Below are positions 1 to 10,273 of a stretch of DNA of 26,975 nt, piece after piece. The DNA lies in the NCBI GenBank assembly GCA_000969725.1, contig JXSR01S044447.1; one strand, written 5' to 3'. The DNA is from Ophiothrix spiculata (taxonomy: Eukaryota > Echinodermata > Ophiuroidea > Amphilepidida > Ophiotrichidae). The notes under the pieces were generated by a model. That model saw only the letters and a program-made list of their open reading frames with translations. It searched no databases and had not been told where the DNA came from. Positions within the stretch are counted from its first letter, which is position 1. Every line of letters starts with the position of its first letter. The translations under genes were made by a program, and so were the position numbers.

Positions 1-164
1 GAACCGCCCAGAACCGGCAGACAACCGCCGGTTGAGTTTTGAAGCCGCCCCTAAGTTGCTGTTTTTCTAAGTTTAGCTGCTTGTGACAGCAAATTCCATT
101 CATTTAGTTTTGTATTAAAATACTTTCGGTCAAATTTCAGTTTTAATCTACACAATCAAAATAC
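1..164. other. Unassigned left edge with a GC-rich hairpin
   Basis: No gene is visible. The first 35 bases are GC-rich against an AT-rich background and contain a 7-bp stem, AACCGGC at 12-18 pairing with GCCGGTT at 27-33. This could be the end of an element cut off by the window edge, but there is no partner to test that. Confidence 0.3.
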
Positions 165-790
165 GTACATGTCATGTATAGGAAAACACTACCTCATCAA
201 CAAGTAATAACATAGAAAGTGACGCCTTCATTCGGATCATGTTCCCATGGTGGATGTATGCCGCAAATCATTGGTCTGTATTTGAATATGGAACGTCACA
301 CATTTTTCAAGTATTAATTGTAGAAATTGTGTAGACATGTAGATAAGGGAAGATATAAACTACATATTAGAAACTATTGCGTGTGTTAAAAAATCTCATA
401 CATGTTCCATTGCTAAAAATCTCCGTTCAAATTTAACATAATATTCGTCTTTTCTGTCTTAAAAGAGAATATATATACAAAGTATCTGGGCTATATTTAT
501 GCAATTTAGATATGAATTATACGATTCATTTCCATCAATGTACACATTGCAGGAAAGTAAACACCATTAAGCAAAGTAAACAAACTATGAAATCAAACAA
601 ATAGGTCATATCTGCAACAAATAGTCATTATATTGGAATAACCATAATAACGAAGATGTAATGGAAATGGAAAAGTTAGTCACAAATTTCTCGTCTTGTG
701 CCAAAAGTTGACATACCGTATGTACAATATCTTTCAAACCCGTTTCATAGATTTCAATGAATCTGTCACTTGCGCACAATTGTAAAAAGC
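165..790 (+). repeat. Left-edge repeat block, copy A
   Basis: The stretch from about 285 to 720 matches 25914-26325 in the same orientation with high identity, for example the shared words CATTAAGCAAAGTAAACAAA and CGTGCCAAAAGTTGACATA (TGTGCC here). The part from about 170 to 300 also matches 19861-20000 more weakly, sharing GTGGATGTATG and a following ATGGA. The last part, 715-785, matches 26705-26775 in reverse complement. No coding frame survives in it. It is a block of the duplicated array and not a recognised transposon. Confidence 0.75.
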
Positions 791-804
791 CTTTCAGACC
801 CATG

Positions 805-985
805 CTTTAAGAATGGTTTTCTCGGTTTTTTTGAACGTTTCCAATTTTAACCAAAGTTATTTTTTTACCCATTCAAAACGTTTCAAAAACGTCCCAAAAA
901 GGTTTGATAAAAACAAAATCAACTGTAACCAATTAAGAACCTTTCCAAAACGTTTAGAAAACGTTTCAGACCCGTTTTGTGTTTA
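805..985. repeat. Cluster of ACGTTT / AAACGT motifs
   Basis: Within about 180 bp the core ACGTTT or its reverse complement AAACGT occurs repeatedly: GAACGTTTCC, AAACGTTTCAAAAACGT, and two more in CAAAACGTTTAGAAAACGTTTC. The stretch is low in complexity and is probably the interior of a short DNA transposon or a degraded minisatellite. I could not define terminal repeats. Confidence 0.4.
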
Positions 986-989
986 CTGA

Positions 990-1707
990 GATTGGAAGCC
1001 TTTTCTGTAGTTAAAGAGAGTGTTTCTTGGGATTTCACAATTGCTGGCTAAAAAGTGACCGTATGACGATAAAAAAGACTTAATTTCGAAAGTTACCAAA
1101 GATAGCGGCCCCCTGGGCCCTTACGCGCAAGAAACCGACTCATGAATGTTTGTGAAACGATTTTTAAGAGGTTCCATGTGGTGATTGATATATACATGTA
1201 TAATTCAAAAGTTGTAAATATTCCGATATATTTTGTTTAGAATAATAGCAAATAATGGAATATTCAATGTACCTCAACAAAGAATATGTCAATACTATGG
1301 TCAACAGGTGAAGTAAAAGCAGAAGCATGTCATTGCACCTGTTAAATACAACAGATTACCACAGGGTACACTTATTTTCAAGATAAAAATTGAACATAAC
1401 GTCTGTCGATGGAATTATAAATGAAGCATAAATGGGACTTGTACATCAATGATTAAGGTTGAGAAAAATGAAACAAAGTTCAGTGAAAGTTGTGAAATTT
1501 AAGCGATGAAAAAGGTAAAGAGGTTAATGTGCAGGTTAATCTATTTTGCATGTAGTCTTGGGATGTGTTGTTAATTTCTGAAATCTCTTAGTTAGTGTTA
1601 CTACTCATGTATTTGATTTGACAAAAATCATTCTTTTGTCAAATCAGAATCGACTTAATAAATATTCAGACACTTATTTTTTTTTTAAATAGACACTCTT
1701 CACAAAA
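990..1707. other. AT-rich stretch, nothing recognised
   Basis: There is no open frame of note, no terminal repeats and no match that I could find to other parts of the window. A small GC-rich island, GCGGCCCCCTGGGCCC, lies near 1105-1120. The segment 1600-1707 precedes the 5.4-kb unit and resembles the flank of copy 2 only weakly. Confidence 0.4.
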
Positions 1708-3651
1708 GTGCACTATTCAGCGTCAGGCACATACCTGTGCGTACCATTAAATATTTTTCGAGCCTTCACATTCCAAAATGCAGCTAGTTGCACAATAATA
1801 CATCCCAACTTCCCATGTACAACAACATCCAGACGTTTGTTCAACAAACGAAGTCTGCCCATCAATTAAGCAGTTCATCGACATAGGTGATTAAGTCTCT
1901 ATATCTCTAAAGATGACATTATCAGTATAAGTAGAATAACATACGATGCTGTTGACCGCTTATAGGGTACGTCTCTTTAAATAAACGAAATAAATAAAGG
2001 GAAAGAAGAAATTAGTTAAATTAACGAAGATACATTGGACAGCGAAAAAGTATGAGTTATTTTAGATGCATCTGATAGCACGGTACTATATCATTGTTGC
2101 TTTTTTTTATATTGAATAAACCGTCAGGGGTAAACCGATTCTTCTGCCAAGCGGACAAACTAACTGTCTAACTAATGACTAAATAAATAAGTAAACAACA
2201 AGTACTAACAATAAATGTAAAACGCTTTAGTGCAAACCAATTCTCTGATGATCAGGGTTCACTTATCATTTTTGGGGATCACAAAAGAAAATTGAATATT
2301 GTCAGTGATTAATAGCGGTTCGAAAATGAACAACAAACCATACGAAGGGAGAAAGACATTTCACGCCTTCTCTCACCTCCCGCGCCTCATCTTTGTTGAG
2401 TCTTCAGTCTAATTAAAACGGTATCTTATGGAAAATGTTCTATATTTCTGTTTAAAGAACCCTCAAATTAAGATCCTTATATAATTACAGACCTGAAAAT
2501 TCAAGGTTACTTTACTTGATAAGACTTGGTTACGTCATAAACAGCCTTCACTCTATATATGTTTTGACGTTTGTATTAAAGAATCTTAGAGTGTTTTGGA
2601 AGTCAAATAGAAATTCTATTTTTGAACCAATATTTCTTTTGATTTTACAAAATAGCTAAATATGAGCAAGCGGATGATTATGTGTATGCCTCTTAATTTA
2701 GTTGAAACAACAAGGAAAGGGAACTTATGATATATTCTTAAATTATCATAACAAATCATAAAATGATGCTGGCAACTCTGACTTCAACATTAGAGTACGA
2801 TGAACAAATCTTTAAAAAAGATCACAGCTCTTCATAAAACGAGAGCAAGGCTGAAAAACAGGTCGCAATTATCTTGATCTCATATTTCTATAAAAAACAC
2901 CCTTTCGGTGCAGGCAATAAACAGAGGTATCATATAACGGATGACCTCGACTGCGCATACTGAGAGAGATATTCATTTATTCTAATGTCAATTACTCTAG
3001 GAAATGCATTTGGATCAATTTTCAGAATATAGTTTTGGAAATTGGTTTTCGAAAACGCAATTATCGTCCCACTATTTTAGTTAGGTACAGAAAACATTTC
3101 TTTTTCAATTCTGATCATGATTGCCAATTAAAAGAATATCTAGTTTTATTAGTTTATAACTATTATTTGGTACCAAAGTCACAAATGAAAAAACCTGTTA
3201 CTAGGAATCAATTTCTACTTAAGTACTTCGATTTTTATTTATGTGTTATGTTATTCACATCGTTTGGGGAACATAGGAAACAATTCAAGTAAATATCCAC
3301 TTATGTTATTTTATTACAGAAAATTAAATTTTGGCTAGTTAGAGGTTTCTGAAGTTTAGAAAAAACATCGAAAAGTGATAAAAGCTACCACACCTTTCCT
3401 GCAGATTTGGAAACAGCAGCCCAAAACTTTTGATGTTGTATGTGTGTAGGGTAAGAGTGATTTAATCAAGTGTTGTTGCCTTATCTTTATAAGGAATTCA
3501 AGGTGACTGCATGTTAGTGAATGATTGCTATTTCATCATCTTTAAGAATCAACATCAAAACCTCTAAATGGCAAATTATAACTTACTGTAATCATGGTAA
3601 TATAAAAAGGAAAGGACACATGTACTTGAAACTTTCAATATTTTCATCAAC

Positions 3652-4196
3652 TAAATTTGATTACATAATATGGATAACAACGGCATAGTTCATTATCTTC
3701 TAACTTGACCAATGACTTATTAACATGTAAATGAATGCAAAAGATGAGTTGCCGCATCCATTTTGAACTAATTGTGTTTCACCTTTTTACGACTTGATGC
3801 TGGACATTGTACACACACATGACGCAGACGATGAATCCAGCGTTATGAGAGGTTATTACGAGGATTAAGTTTGCTTAACAGCATTAAGTCCAGTAACGTT
3901 AATTGTAATAACAACCTTAAGTAATTCAATTACATAATATGGATAACAGCATAGTTCATCTCTCTAACTCCACTACGGACTTATTAACATGCAAATGAAT
4001 GCAAAAGATGAGTTGCCGTATCCATTTTGAACTGATTGTGTTTCACCTTTTTACGACTTGATGCTGGACATTGTAAACAAAGTTGACTGAGAATATGAAA
4101 CCAGCGTTGTGAGAGGAAATTGCGAGGATTAAGTTAGCTTAGCAGCATCAAGTCCAGTAACGTTAATTGTAATAACAACCTTAAGAAATATACCAG
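3652..4196 (+). repeat. Local tandem duplication inside copy 1 (two units of about 270 bp)
   Basis: The unit 3655-3925 is repeated directly at 3928-4190. Both begin GATTACATAATATGGATAACA (CAATTACAT in the second) and run through GATGAGTTGCCG and TTTACGACTTGATGCTGGAC to CCAGTAACGTTAATTGTAAT. Copy 2 has a single equivalent at about 13755-14010, so the doubling happened in copy 1 after the long duplication or was lost from copy 2. The second unit has lost the phase of the short frame that runs through the first. Confidence 0.8.
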
Positions 4197-4311
4197 TGCA
4201 ACCAAACCGTGATCGAACTTTTATATACAGCAACAATTGTAGGTTAACCTAGTTAAAGTGCAAGAATGTCATAGCTGAAAATCATCATCCAACGGAAAAA
4301 GCGATACTACC

Positions 4312-4335
4312 AAAAAAAAAAAAAAAAAAAAAAAA
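4312..4335 (+). repeat. Poly(A) run, 24 A
   Basis: A homopolymer of 24 A. The matching place in copy 2 (about 14150) reads CCAAAAATAATATATACA, so this is local expansion in copy 1 and not a retrotransposon tail. Confidence 0.8.
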
Positions 4336-5973
4336 TTGTTGAATTTCGACTAAACTTTAATCAGTAATGATTTTGAAAGAAGTCGGATTTTGCAATAGTA
4401 CACCGAACTTACCTCGTTTATATTATAAGTGAAATAATTTCTTACACTTCGAAATTTAATAAGCGGTGATATTTGATGTAGTCATCATTTTCCATATCGC
4501 TTTCAACATATTTTTGTGCAGAAATACATATTGGGTAGTTCATAATCATTCAAGGTATTGATTATTTGAAAATTAATTCGAAAATTAATTACCTCCATTA
4601 TTTGTTTTGATAGTATATAGTAATAAAATTGCAGCAATGCAGTAATGGATAAGAACAAACTTTATATAAATACCTATTCTGACTTACTTCGGACTTTTTA
4701 TTTGAACTTAGAATCTGATTATTTTTAAGACAGGTTATTATGGCAAAATAATGATTATCCTACAGCCTTCGTTGATCAAACCTGTTTGCTCACCGTTATT
4801 AACGATGTCGAAGGTTTATCATCTGTATTCGGCATGAAGTAATAGGATAATGTGACCCTGAAGTAGGATGCAAAACTCCTTTGAAGTGAAATGATTGTGA
4901 CTATCAACTTGCAGTAAATCATGTGCAATGTAATCTAAATGGCAAATCGCGACAAAAATCTTTCCATCTATTGGTGAAAATATTATCGATTAAAGTGAGA
5001 TTTATTTATTTGGTGTCCCATCGTTATTTGTAAATAAAACGATGATGTCAACTTAAAAAATGGCTTTTTACTAGGACAAAAATCGGATAATTACGATTGC
5101 TCGTAATAAATGTAGAAATATATGAAAATCACATTTCACTATCAAATATCCTTTACATACATAATCTTTTCTTAAATGCATTGTACTCATGTAAGCCTAT
5201 AAGTCAAGTATTTTTAGGATATAATACCGCCAGAATTTTTTTATCTGGATTGTGTTTGAACAATCTAATTGCGAATATATGTGTTCAATTGTAAGCAAAA
5301 TAATCGAATTTACTACAAAGCAATTAGATCTTGTCTACAGAAATAGCCTTTTATGATAACCAAAATATCTGCTTCGTCGATTAACATTTTCTAATTTATT
5401 TCAAAATAAAATCTTGTTGCACACAAGTGGTCTAGTTCGTTGAAGATATATTCTGTAAAAATCTATTACTTTGAGATAATATTTCGGATTGGTTTTCTGA
5501 TAAACAGATTTGTAAGTCTGTTTTGACATACTGATTCAATGACATTTTTAGTTTGAAATGAAATGAAACAAGTTGTCTTGGACCTATTTTCTTTTGCATA
5601 TGAGTTGTAAATGTAACGTTTTGGCTAAGGGTGGAAATAATAGCCGGTAGAAATCAAATATACCTGGCACGAAAAGAAACACGGCATGCCATTAGATCGG
5701 CAGTGTAGAAAGTAAGTTCGTTTATAAGCAGGCTATACAGACTTAACATAAACTATAGTAAAAGTTTAGTTTGAGGCAATTTAGAAGTAGATAATAGGCA
5801 CGGAGTAGGATAAAAGAATACCCCACTTTATTACATTTCTGTAAACTTTATTGCTTTTTCTTTCGGAGACAGTAATCAAAGCATCTAAATTGATATACAT
5901 TGCGGTACGTATCAAAGTGCCAGAAACAAATAAAATGCAAAAAACAAATATTTTTTAAATTTTAAAATTTTGT

Positions 5974-6087
5974 AGCGCCAAAAAAGAAAAGAGACTCGGT
6001 GCATTCAAGCAATTCAGCTTGGAAAACAGAGAGGAGCTTGGAATCAACCAACGTAATCTCATTAAATCTCCACAGTCACCGAGATGA
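5974..6087 (+). other. Short open stretch retained in both long copies, possible exon remnant
   Basis: From 6001 to the stop at 6085-6087 there are 28 codons reading AFKQFSLENREELG and onward. The same 28 codons are open at 15964-16050 in copy 2, with no indel and three base changes: two replacements (E to K, P to Q) and one synonymous. Both copies have a T-rich run ending in TAG just upstream (5973-5975 and 15931-15933), which resembles a 3' splice site. There is no ATG, no recognisable domain and no preserved frame upstream. Noncoding sequence immediately downstream is also well conserved, so coding function is not shown. Confidence 0.15.
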
Positions 6088-7098
6088 TCTACCAAAATCT
6101 AGATCCAGATGATCTATATCACATAGAATTACCAACAGGAATAGAAGCTGTCATTGAGGATTTGTAACATGCCACAGCAACATAATGTTTTTTACAGTGT
6201 TATGTCAGATACAACACATGATCCTTAATAAATCATTCATAAACATTCAGTGTCACAACTCTAGAAGCTTGTTGCGCCTATTCAATCACGAATCGGCTTT
6301 CACAATCGCGTGTTGTTTTGCATCTAAATCCCCGGGTTCACATTTCAAATGAAACGTATGCTGAATCTACAACTGTAATTGAATTTAGTCTTTGGTGGGT
6401 GATGACACTATATTCGTAAATCTGATGAAACTTTGAAAGTCTTGCCATGTTTTATACCTGTATAAGTATAAAGTGTTATCTGTACCTTTTCTAATAGCCT
6501 ACAGTCTAACAAAGTTGAACAAAAACCCGCGCGCCAACTGGCCGTACTATATCTTTTTAAAGCGTTGATTTGTTCCATAAAGACCATCTATATAAACTAA
6601 TCTTCAACTTTGAAACTTGTTCCCTGTAACCGCATGTAAAGGCGCAATGTAGTTCAACTTGACAAGACGCGTGATGAGTAAAATCCCGGCGAATCGGGAG
6701 CTTATCTTTAAGATGAAAGTTACCTTTTTGTATGAAAATAATACATCCGTGTAGAATCTATAGGTTTGATAGAGAATATGTAAACGAAGCGTAGTGGTCG
6801 AAATGAATAGGCTAAACTGTAACGGCATACACAAATTGACGAATTAAGAACGTATCAGGTTACCTTTTAATTGTGCAGTGCACAAATTGCTCTTTATTTC
6901 GATACTCTGATACTGAATCAAAAAATGATGAGATTGTCTTGATATTAATGCGGTGTGGATTACAACGAGTGTGATACTGATATCATTTATTTCCTACAGC
7001 GATGAAAGAATATTATACGATTGTTTGAGATAATTTAACAAGTTTCAATTTCAGGATATATAATATATAATTGTTAACATATGAAGTGAATCGGGGAA

Positions 7099-7110
7099 GG
7101 GGGGGGGGGG
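7099..7110 (+). repeat. Poly(G) run at the end of copy 1
   Basis: Twelve G follow CGGGGAA. Copy 2 ends at the equivalent AAGGGGGG (about 16968-16973), after which the two copies diverge completely. The G tract therefore sits at the duplication boundary. Confidence 0.75.
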
Positions 7111-7321
7111 CATCCCATTCCTACTTCAGTTTGTTTTGGATAGGGATGTTCCATTGGGAACATTTGTATGCCATTCATCCACAGAAGACTCCTCCATGTA
7201 CAAGACTTGATCTTACCAGTTTCAACGCCAAGGTTTGAATTATTCTAACCTTCTAGCGTGTTTAAAGCGTTTAGAATCAAATCACACAATATAGCGACGT
7301 CCTGCTAGCATATCATGGGCT
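7111..7321. other. Junction sequence with a hairpin, no gene
   Basis: This lies between copy 1 and the left inverted arm. It contains a clean hairpin, ATGTTCC (7146-7152), loop ATTG, GGAACAT (7157-7163). Nothing else is recognised. Confidence 0.4.
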
Positions 7322-7925
7322 TTAAGGGTACGAGGAATCCATATGCTCAGGAAAATATGAATCTTAACTATTTTTCAATCATAAAAAATTATTTGCGAGG
7401 ACTCGAATCATGGATTATGGCGGGGGTTAGTCATGCATTACGAAGCGAGAGATCTACCGCTGAGCTATCAAGGCAGCGTTGAGATCGTGAACTAAAATCT
7501 AAAACATAAATATTAGAATGCCGTTTTTTTCTTTTGTTTACATAAAAATTGCGATTGGAATGCTCAATTTGTAAGTAAATTATGCGAATGCGTATATCAG
7601 ACAAAATGTAGATAATGTATATACTTAAAACAGGCAATTCACAGCTCAAACAGGGCAAACTGAGAGTCGTAATTTACGTGCGGATTTTCGGGCAAAACAA
7701 CCCGGGTTTGTTACATTATCATTCAAAATCAACTCAGCACATTTATAAAATATTGTTTGTAATTCAATAAGAAGTATCAAGCCTACAATCTGTCAAAATT
7801 TGAAACCAGTCGAATTGTTCGAACATCATGAAATTATGAGGTTTCGGCGAAAAAGGGTAAACTTTTTCGAAGTAGTTATTAGGCGTCATTTTGACCTTGA
7901 TAATGGACGTGAAATCACTAGTAAA
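7322..7925 (-). repeat. Left arm of a large inverted repeat
   Basis: The reverse complement of this arm matches 9972-10985 (without the SINE at 10274-10655). Examples are CTTTACTAGTGATTTCACGT at 9970 against its complement ending at 7925, TTCGAACATCATGA against TCATGATGTTCGAA, and the shared tRNA-like block. Arms are about 600 bp of homologous sequence with scattered differences. The 75-codon open frame at 7431-7658 is an accident of the repeat. Confidence 0.85.
7391..7474 (-). repeat. tRNA-Thr-like sequence in left arm (degenerate)
   Basis: Read on the minus strand it has a 7-base acceptor-like GCCTTGA, an A box TAGCTCAGCGG (7457-7467), an anticodon-loop-like TTCGTAA that would give anticodon CGT (Thr), and a near-consensus B box GATTCGAGTCC (7399-7409). 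The D stem and anticodon stem do not pair fully. It is better read as a tRNA pseudogene or the head of an old SINE than as a working tRNA. Confidence 0.55.
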
Positions 7926-8059
7926 GTTCTATGTATAAACTAGAGACTCTATTCAATATGTACGTCAAAAATTGTGATATTCTGATAGGTGTAAGTAGGT
8001 CAAAACTTGCAGTAAACATGACATTCAGCCGAGCGAGACGTTTTTAGGGACCGTAGCCT
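7926..8059. other. Short inter-repeat segment
   Basis: This joins the left inverted arm to the third, degraded copy of the long unit. No gene or repeat is recognised. Confidence 0.4.
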
Positions 8060-8310
8060 TAAGATAAAATCTGAAGAAAAAAAGCTTTTCATAAAACAGG
8101 AACACTGCTAACAAACAGAATCCAATTATGCGAATATATATGTCTTGAGCTCATATTTCTATAAAAACACCCTTTCAGTGCAGACATTACACATCCGTAT
8201 CAGATTTCTTTAATAGCGGATGGCCACGAAAGAGCGAGATGTCCATTATTTCTAAAATCAATTACTCCAGGAAATGCATTTGGATCAATTTTCAGAATAT
8301 AGATTTGATG
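8060..8310 (+). repeat. Third, partial copy of the long unit, piece 1
   Basis: This matches about 2810-3035 of copy 1 and 12262-12500 of copy 2. CTTTTCATAAAAC, CTCATATTTCTATAAAAACACC and CCAGGAAATGCATTTGGATC are shared, and the match stops just after TTTTCAGAATATAG. Divergence is clearly greater than between copies 1 and 2, so this is an older duplicate. Confidence 0.75.
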
Positions 8311-8503
8311 ATATTTTTTAAAAACAAGATTGAACATTTATATAAAAGTTATTTTTTAAAAATGTCGATATTTAAATTTTGAAGGATAGGATATTTTTAA
8401 AAATTAATTGATGATTTGTTTAGAATACATCATACTGAAGTCGACATTCTCCAAATCATAAAAAAATCAGGACAACTCTGATTTACATATAATGGGTTAA
8501 GAT

Positions 8504-8563
8504 GTAAAAAAACACCCTTGAATAATCTCAGAAAGCATACATACTAAAGGTGTGTTTTTTAAC
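8504..8563. other. Imperfect AT-rich hairpin
   Basis: GTAAAAAAACACCCTT (8504-8519) can pair with AAAGGTGTGTTTTTTAAC (8546-8563) across a loop of about 26 bases. It lies in the unmatched part between the two pieces of copy 3. It could be the remains of a small inverted-repeat element. Confidence 0.35.
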
Positions 8564-8622
8564 TCCACACCATTCTTATCAAATTGAAATTGTTGATACA
8601 ATAAGAAATATTAAGTTTGCAT

Positions 8623-8915
8623 ATTTTATTTATTTATAACATTCGGCTGAACGCCGGGCTAATCCCAATATTGAATATACATTAAAATGTTAAATTCAAG
8701 TGACGCCTCCGTAGTGTGAAAGACAGAATATTGAAGAAAAAAAAAGATTTTAGATGCATGAGGAAACCGAAGTGCTCGGAGAAAACCTGCGAGGACGAGT
8801 ATGGATCGGCAACCAAATCCACGTACAACCAAGGTCCGAGCAAAATCGAACCCGGGCCGCAGAGGTGAAAGGCGAGGGCAGAAACGCTGCGCCAACCCCC
8901 CCCCCCCCCCCCCCC
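8623..8915 (-). mobile_element. tRNA-derived SINE, nearly full length
   Basis: Read on the minus strand it begins at a G run, then TTGGCGCAGCG (A box-like), a B box-like GGGTTCGATTTTG at about 8845-8858, a middle part with TTTTCTCCGAGCACTTCGGT, then GGGATTAGCCCGGCGTTCAG, and ends in an (ATAA) tail complementary to 8623-8637. Head, body and A/T-rich tail in that order are the usual layout of a tRNA-derived SINE of about 290 bp. A 65-bp truncated relative is inserted at 15094-15158. The 94-codon minus-strand open frame at 8659-8943 is only this SINE read through. No clear target-site duplication was found. Confidence 0.75.
8896..8915 (+). repeat. Poly(C) run, 20 C
   Basis: Twenty C, which is the G-rich 5' end of the SINE on the other strand, probably expanded by slippage. 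It is followed by eight T (8916-8922 region). Confidence 0.8.
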
Positions 8916-8922
8916 TTTTTTT

Positions 8923-9254
8923 GTTAATTTTGACTGTGAACATCTATCTACGCACGACGTATACGATATTTTAACACTTAAAATGATAAAGATTTCTATA
9001 GGTCTGCTAAGTTCATTTCAAGCACAAGTTTGATTTTAACATGAACATGGTTCAAACACAGAGAAACAAATTTAATAATCACATAAAATTGTATTCATTG
9101 CATAACAATATTTAGAAATAGGTTCATGTGTTGGCAGTAAATTTTAAACAAAAGATGACATTTCGACATCACTTAAACAAGGGATAATGTTAAGTGCTAT
9201 GAAGTTGAATCTTTTACTTAATGGAAAGGTATATGTTTGAATTATTGACTTAAT
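8923..9254. other. AT-rich stretch, nothing recognised
   Basis: This lies between the SINE and the second piece of copy 3. No open frame, terminal repeat or match was found. Confidence 0.35.
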
Positions 9255-9610
9255 TGGGTCACACAACTTTAATCACTCGTAATTTTGAAAGAGGTTGAAA
9301 TATGTGAAAGTACATCACACGCACCTGGTTTATATAATCAGTGATTTTTTCTTTACCGTTGAAATCCAATAACTGACATTTGATGTAGTTATCAGGTTCC
9401 ATAATACTTTTATGATATTTTCAGATAGAAATACATACTTATTATAGGCAGATCATCATGATAAAATGATGATGAAAATTAATATCACAATTCATTACTT
9501 CCATAATCAATTTTGATATGGTATGACAGTAATTGATATGAACAAATTTTAAATAAATACCAATTTCCTGAAGATTTTTTAAAACTTAAAACGAAATAGA
9601 ATCTAATCGT
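9255..9610 (+). repeat. Third, partial copy of the long unit, piece 2
   Basis: This matches about 4340-4750 of copy 1. Shared words in order are AACTTTAATCA, AATTTTGAAAGA, TGACATTTGATGTAGT, GAAATACATA, ATTACCTCCAT-like ATTACTTCCATAAT, and GAATCTAATC. Divergence is about the same as in piece 1. It has the same order relative to piece 1 as in copy 1, with the SINE and unmatched sequence between them. Confidence 0.7.
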
Positions 9611-9971
9611 TTCTCTTTAAGGGAGGCCATAAATGACAAACTAGTAATTCCACTGCTTTCGTGGATCAGAATGCGTGTAATCTGTGGGAAAAACCTTGTT
9701 TTTAGGCTTGACTGCAAAATGGAGTCTGCACAATTGTTCTTGACTGATTCTAAATCTTTGAGACCCATAGATTCCAGAACTGAATGATGCAAAATCCGCA
9801 CCATTGAGCATTTTGAGAAATCCAAGATGGCCGCCAAAATGACATCGATAACATGTTAGTAGTCAAACCTCGTTCAAAATCACACCAACATGTTCCTCTC
9901 ATTACAAGGAAGCAGAAAAAGTATTCTTTTACCTATGTCTGAAATATGGTTCTTGAGTTATAGCCATCTTT
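9611..9971. other. Unassigned stretch before the right inverted arm
   Basis: No gene is recognised. The 83-codon minus-strand frame at 9586-9837 starts in copy-3 sequence on its low-coordinate side and shows no domain. The word CCACTGCTTTCGTGGATC (9650) loosely matches CCACTGCTTTAGTTGATC near 17385, so the third and fourth copies may extend this far. Confidence 0.35.
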
Positions 9972-10273
9972 ACTAGTGATTTCACGTCCATTATCAAAGT
10001 CAAAATGACGCCTAAAGACTACTTCGAAAAACTTGACCCTTTTTCGCCGAAACCTCATAGTTTCATGATGTTCGAACAATTCGACTGGATTCAAATTTTG
10101 ACAGATTGTAGGCTTGATACTTCTTATTGAATTACAAACAATATTTTATAAACATGCTGTGTTGAATTTGAATGATAATGTAACAAACCCGCGTTGTTTT
10201 GCCCGAAAAAAACGGACGTGAATTAAGACTCTGAGTTCGGCCTGTTTGAGCTGTGAATTGCCTGTTTTAAGTA

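Larger units (their letters stand above)
1708..7110 (+). repeat. Long direct duplication, copy 1 (about 5.4 kb)
   Basis: This segment is colinear with 11066-16972. Shared anchors include GTCAGGCACATACCTGT (1722), GGAAATGCATTTGGATCAAT (3000), CCAGTAACGTTAATTGTAA, the GGAACAAACTTTATATAAAT region near 4655, TCTGTTTTGACATACT (5517), TGGAAAACAGAGAG (6018) and GCATCTAAATCCCCGGGTTC (6319). Identity is high but broken by small indels, so the copies are not recent clones. The 85-codon open frame at 3035-3292 lies inside it, but neither its start nor its end is kept in copy 2. I see no transposase, reverse transcriptase or host protein. The copy ends at a run of G. It could be an intergenic segmental duplication or the body of a very old, inactive large element. 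Confidence 0.9.

Noticed and set aside
3035-3292. 85-codon plus-strand open frame that overlaps a related frame in copy 2 (12434-12637).
   Set aside because: About 30 codons are shared, but starts differ, frames diverge by indels after that point, and the third copy stops matching before it. No domain is recognised. Similarity is explained by the DNA duplication.
3655-4190. CRISPR-like or satellite array.
   Set aside because: Only two long units are present, with no short regular repeats and spacers. It is a simple local duplication.
6227-6232. Polyadenylation signal AATAAA after the 28-codon open stretch.
   Set aside because: The segment is deleted from copy 2 and AATAAA is frequent by chance in this AT-rich DNA.
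8659-8943. 94-codon minus-strand open frame with a glycine run.
   Set aside because: It reads through the SINE and its G run.
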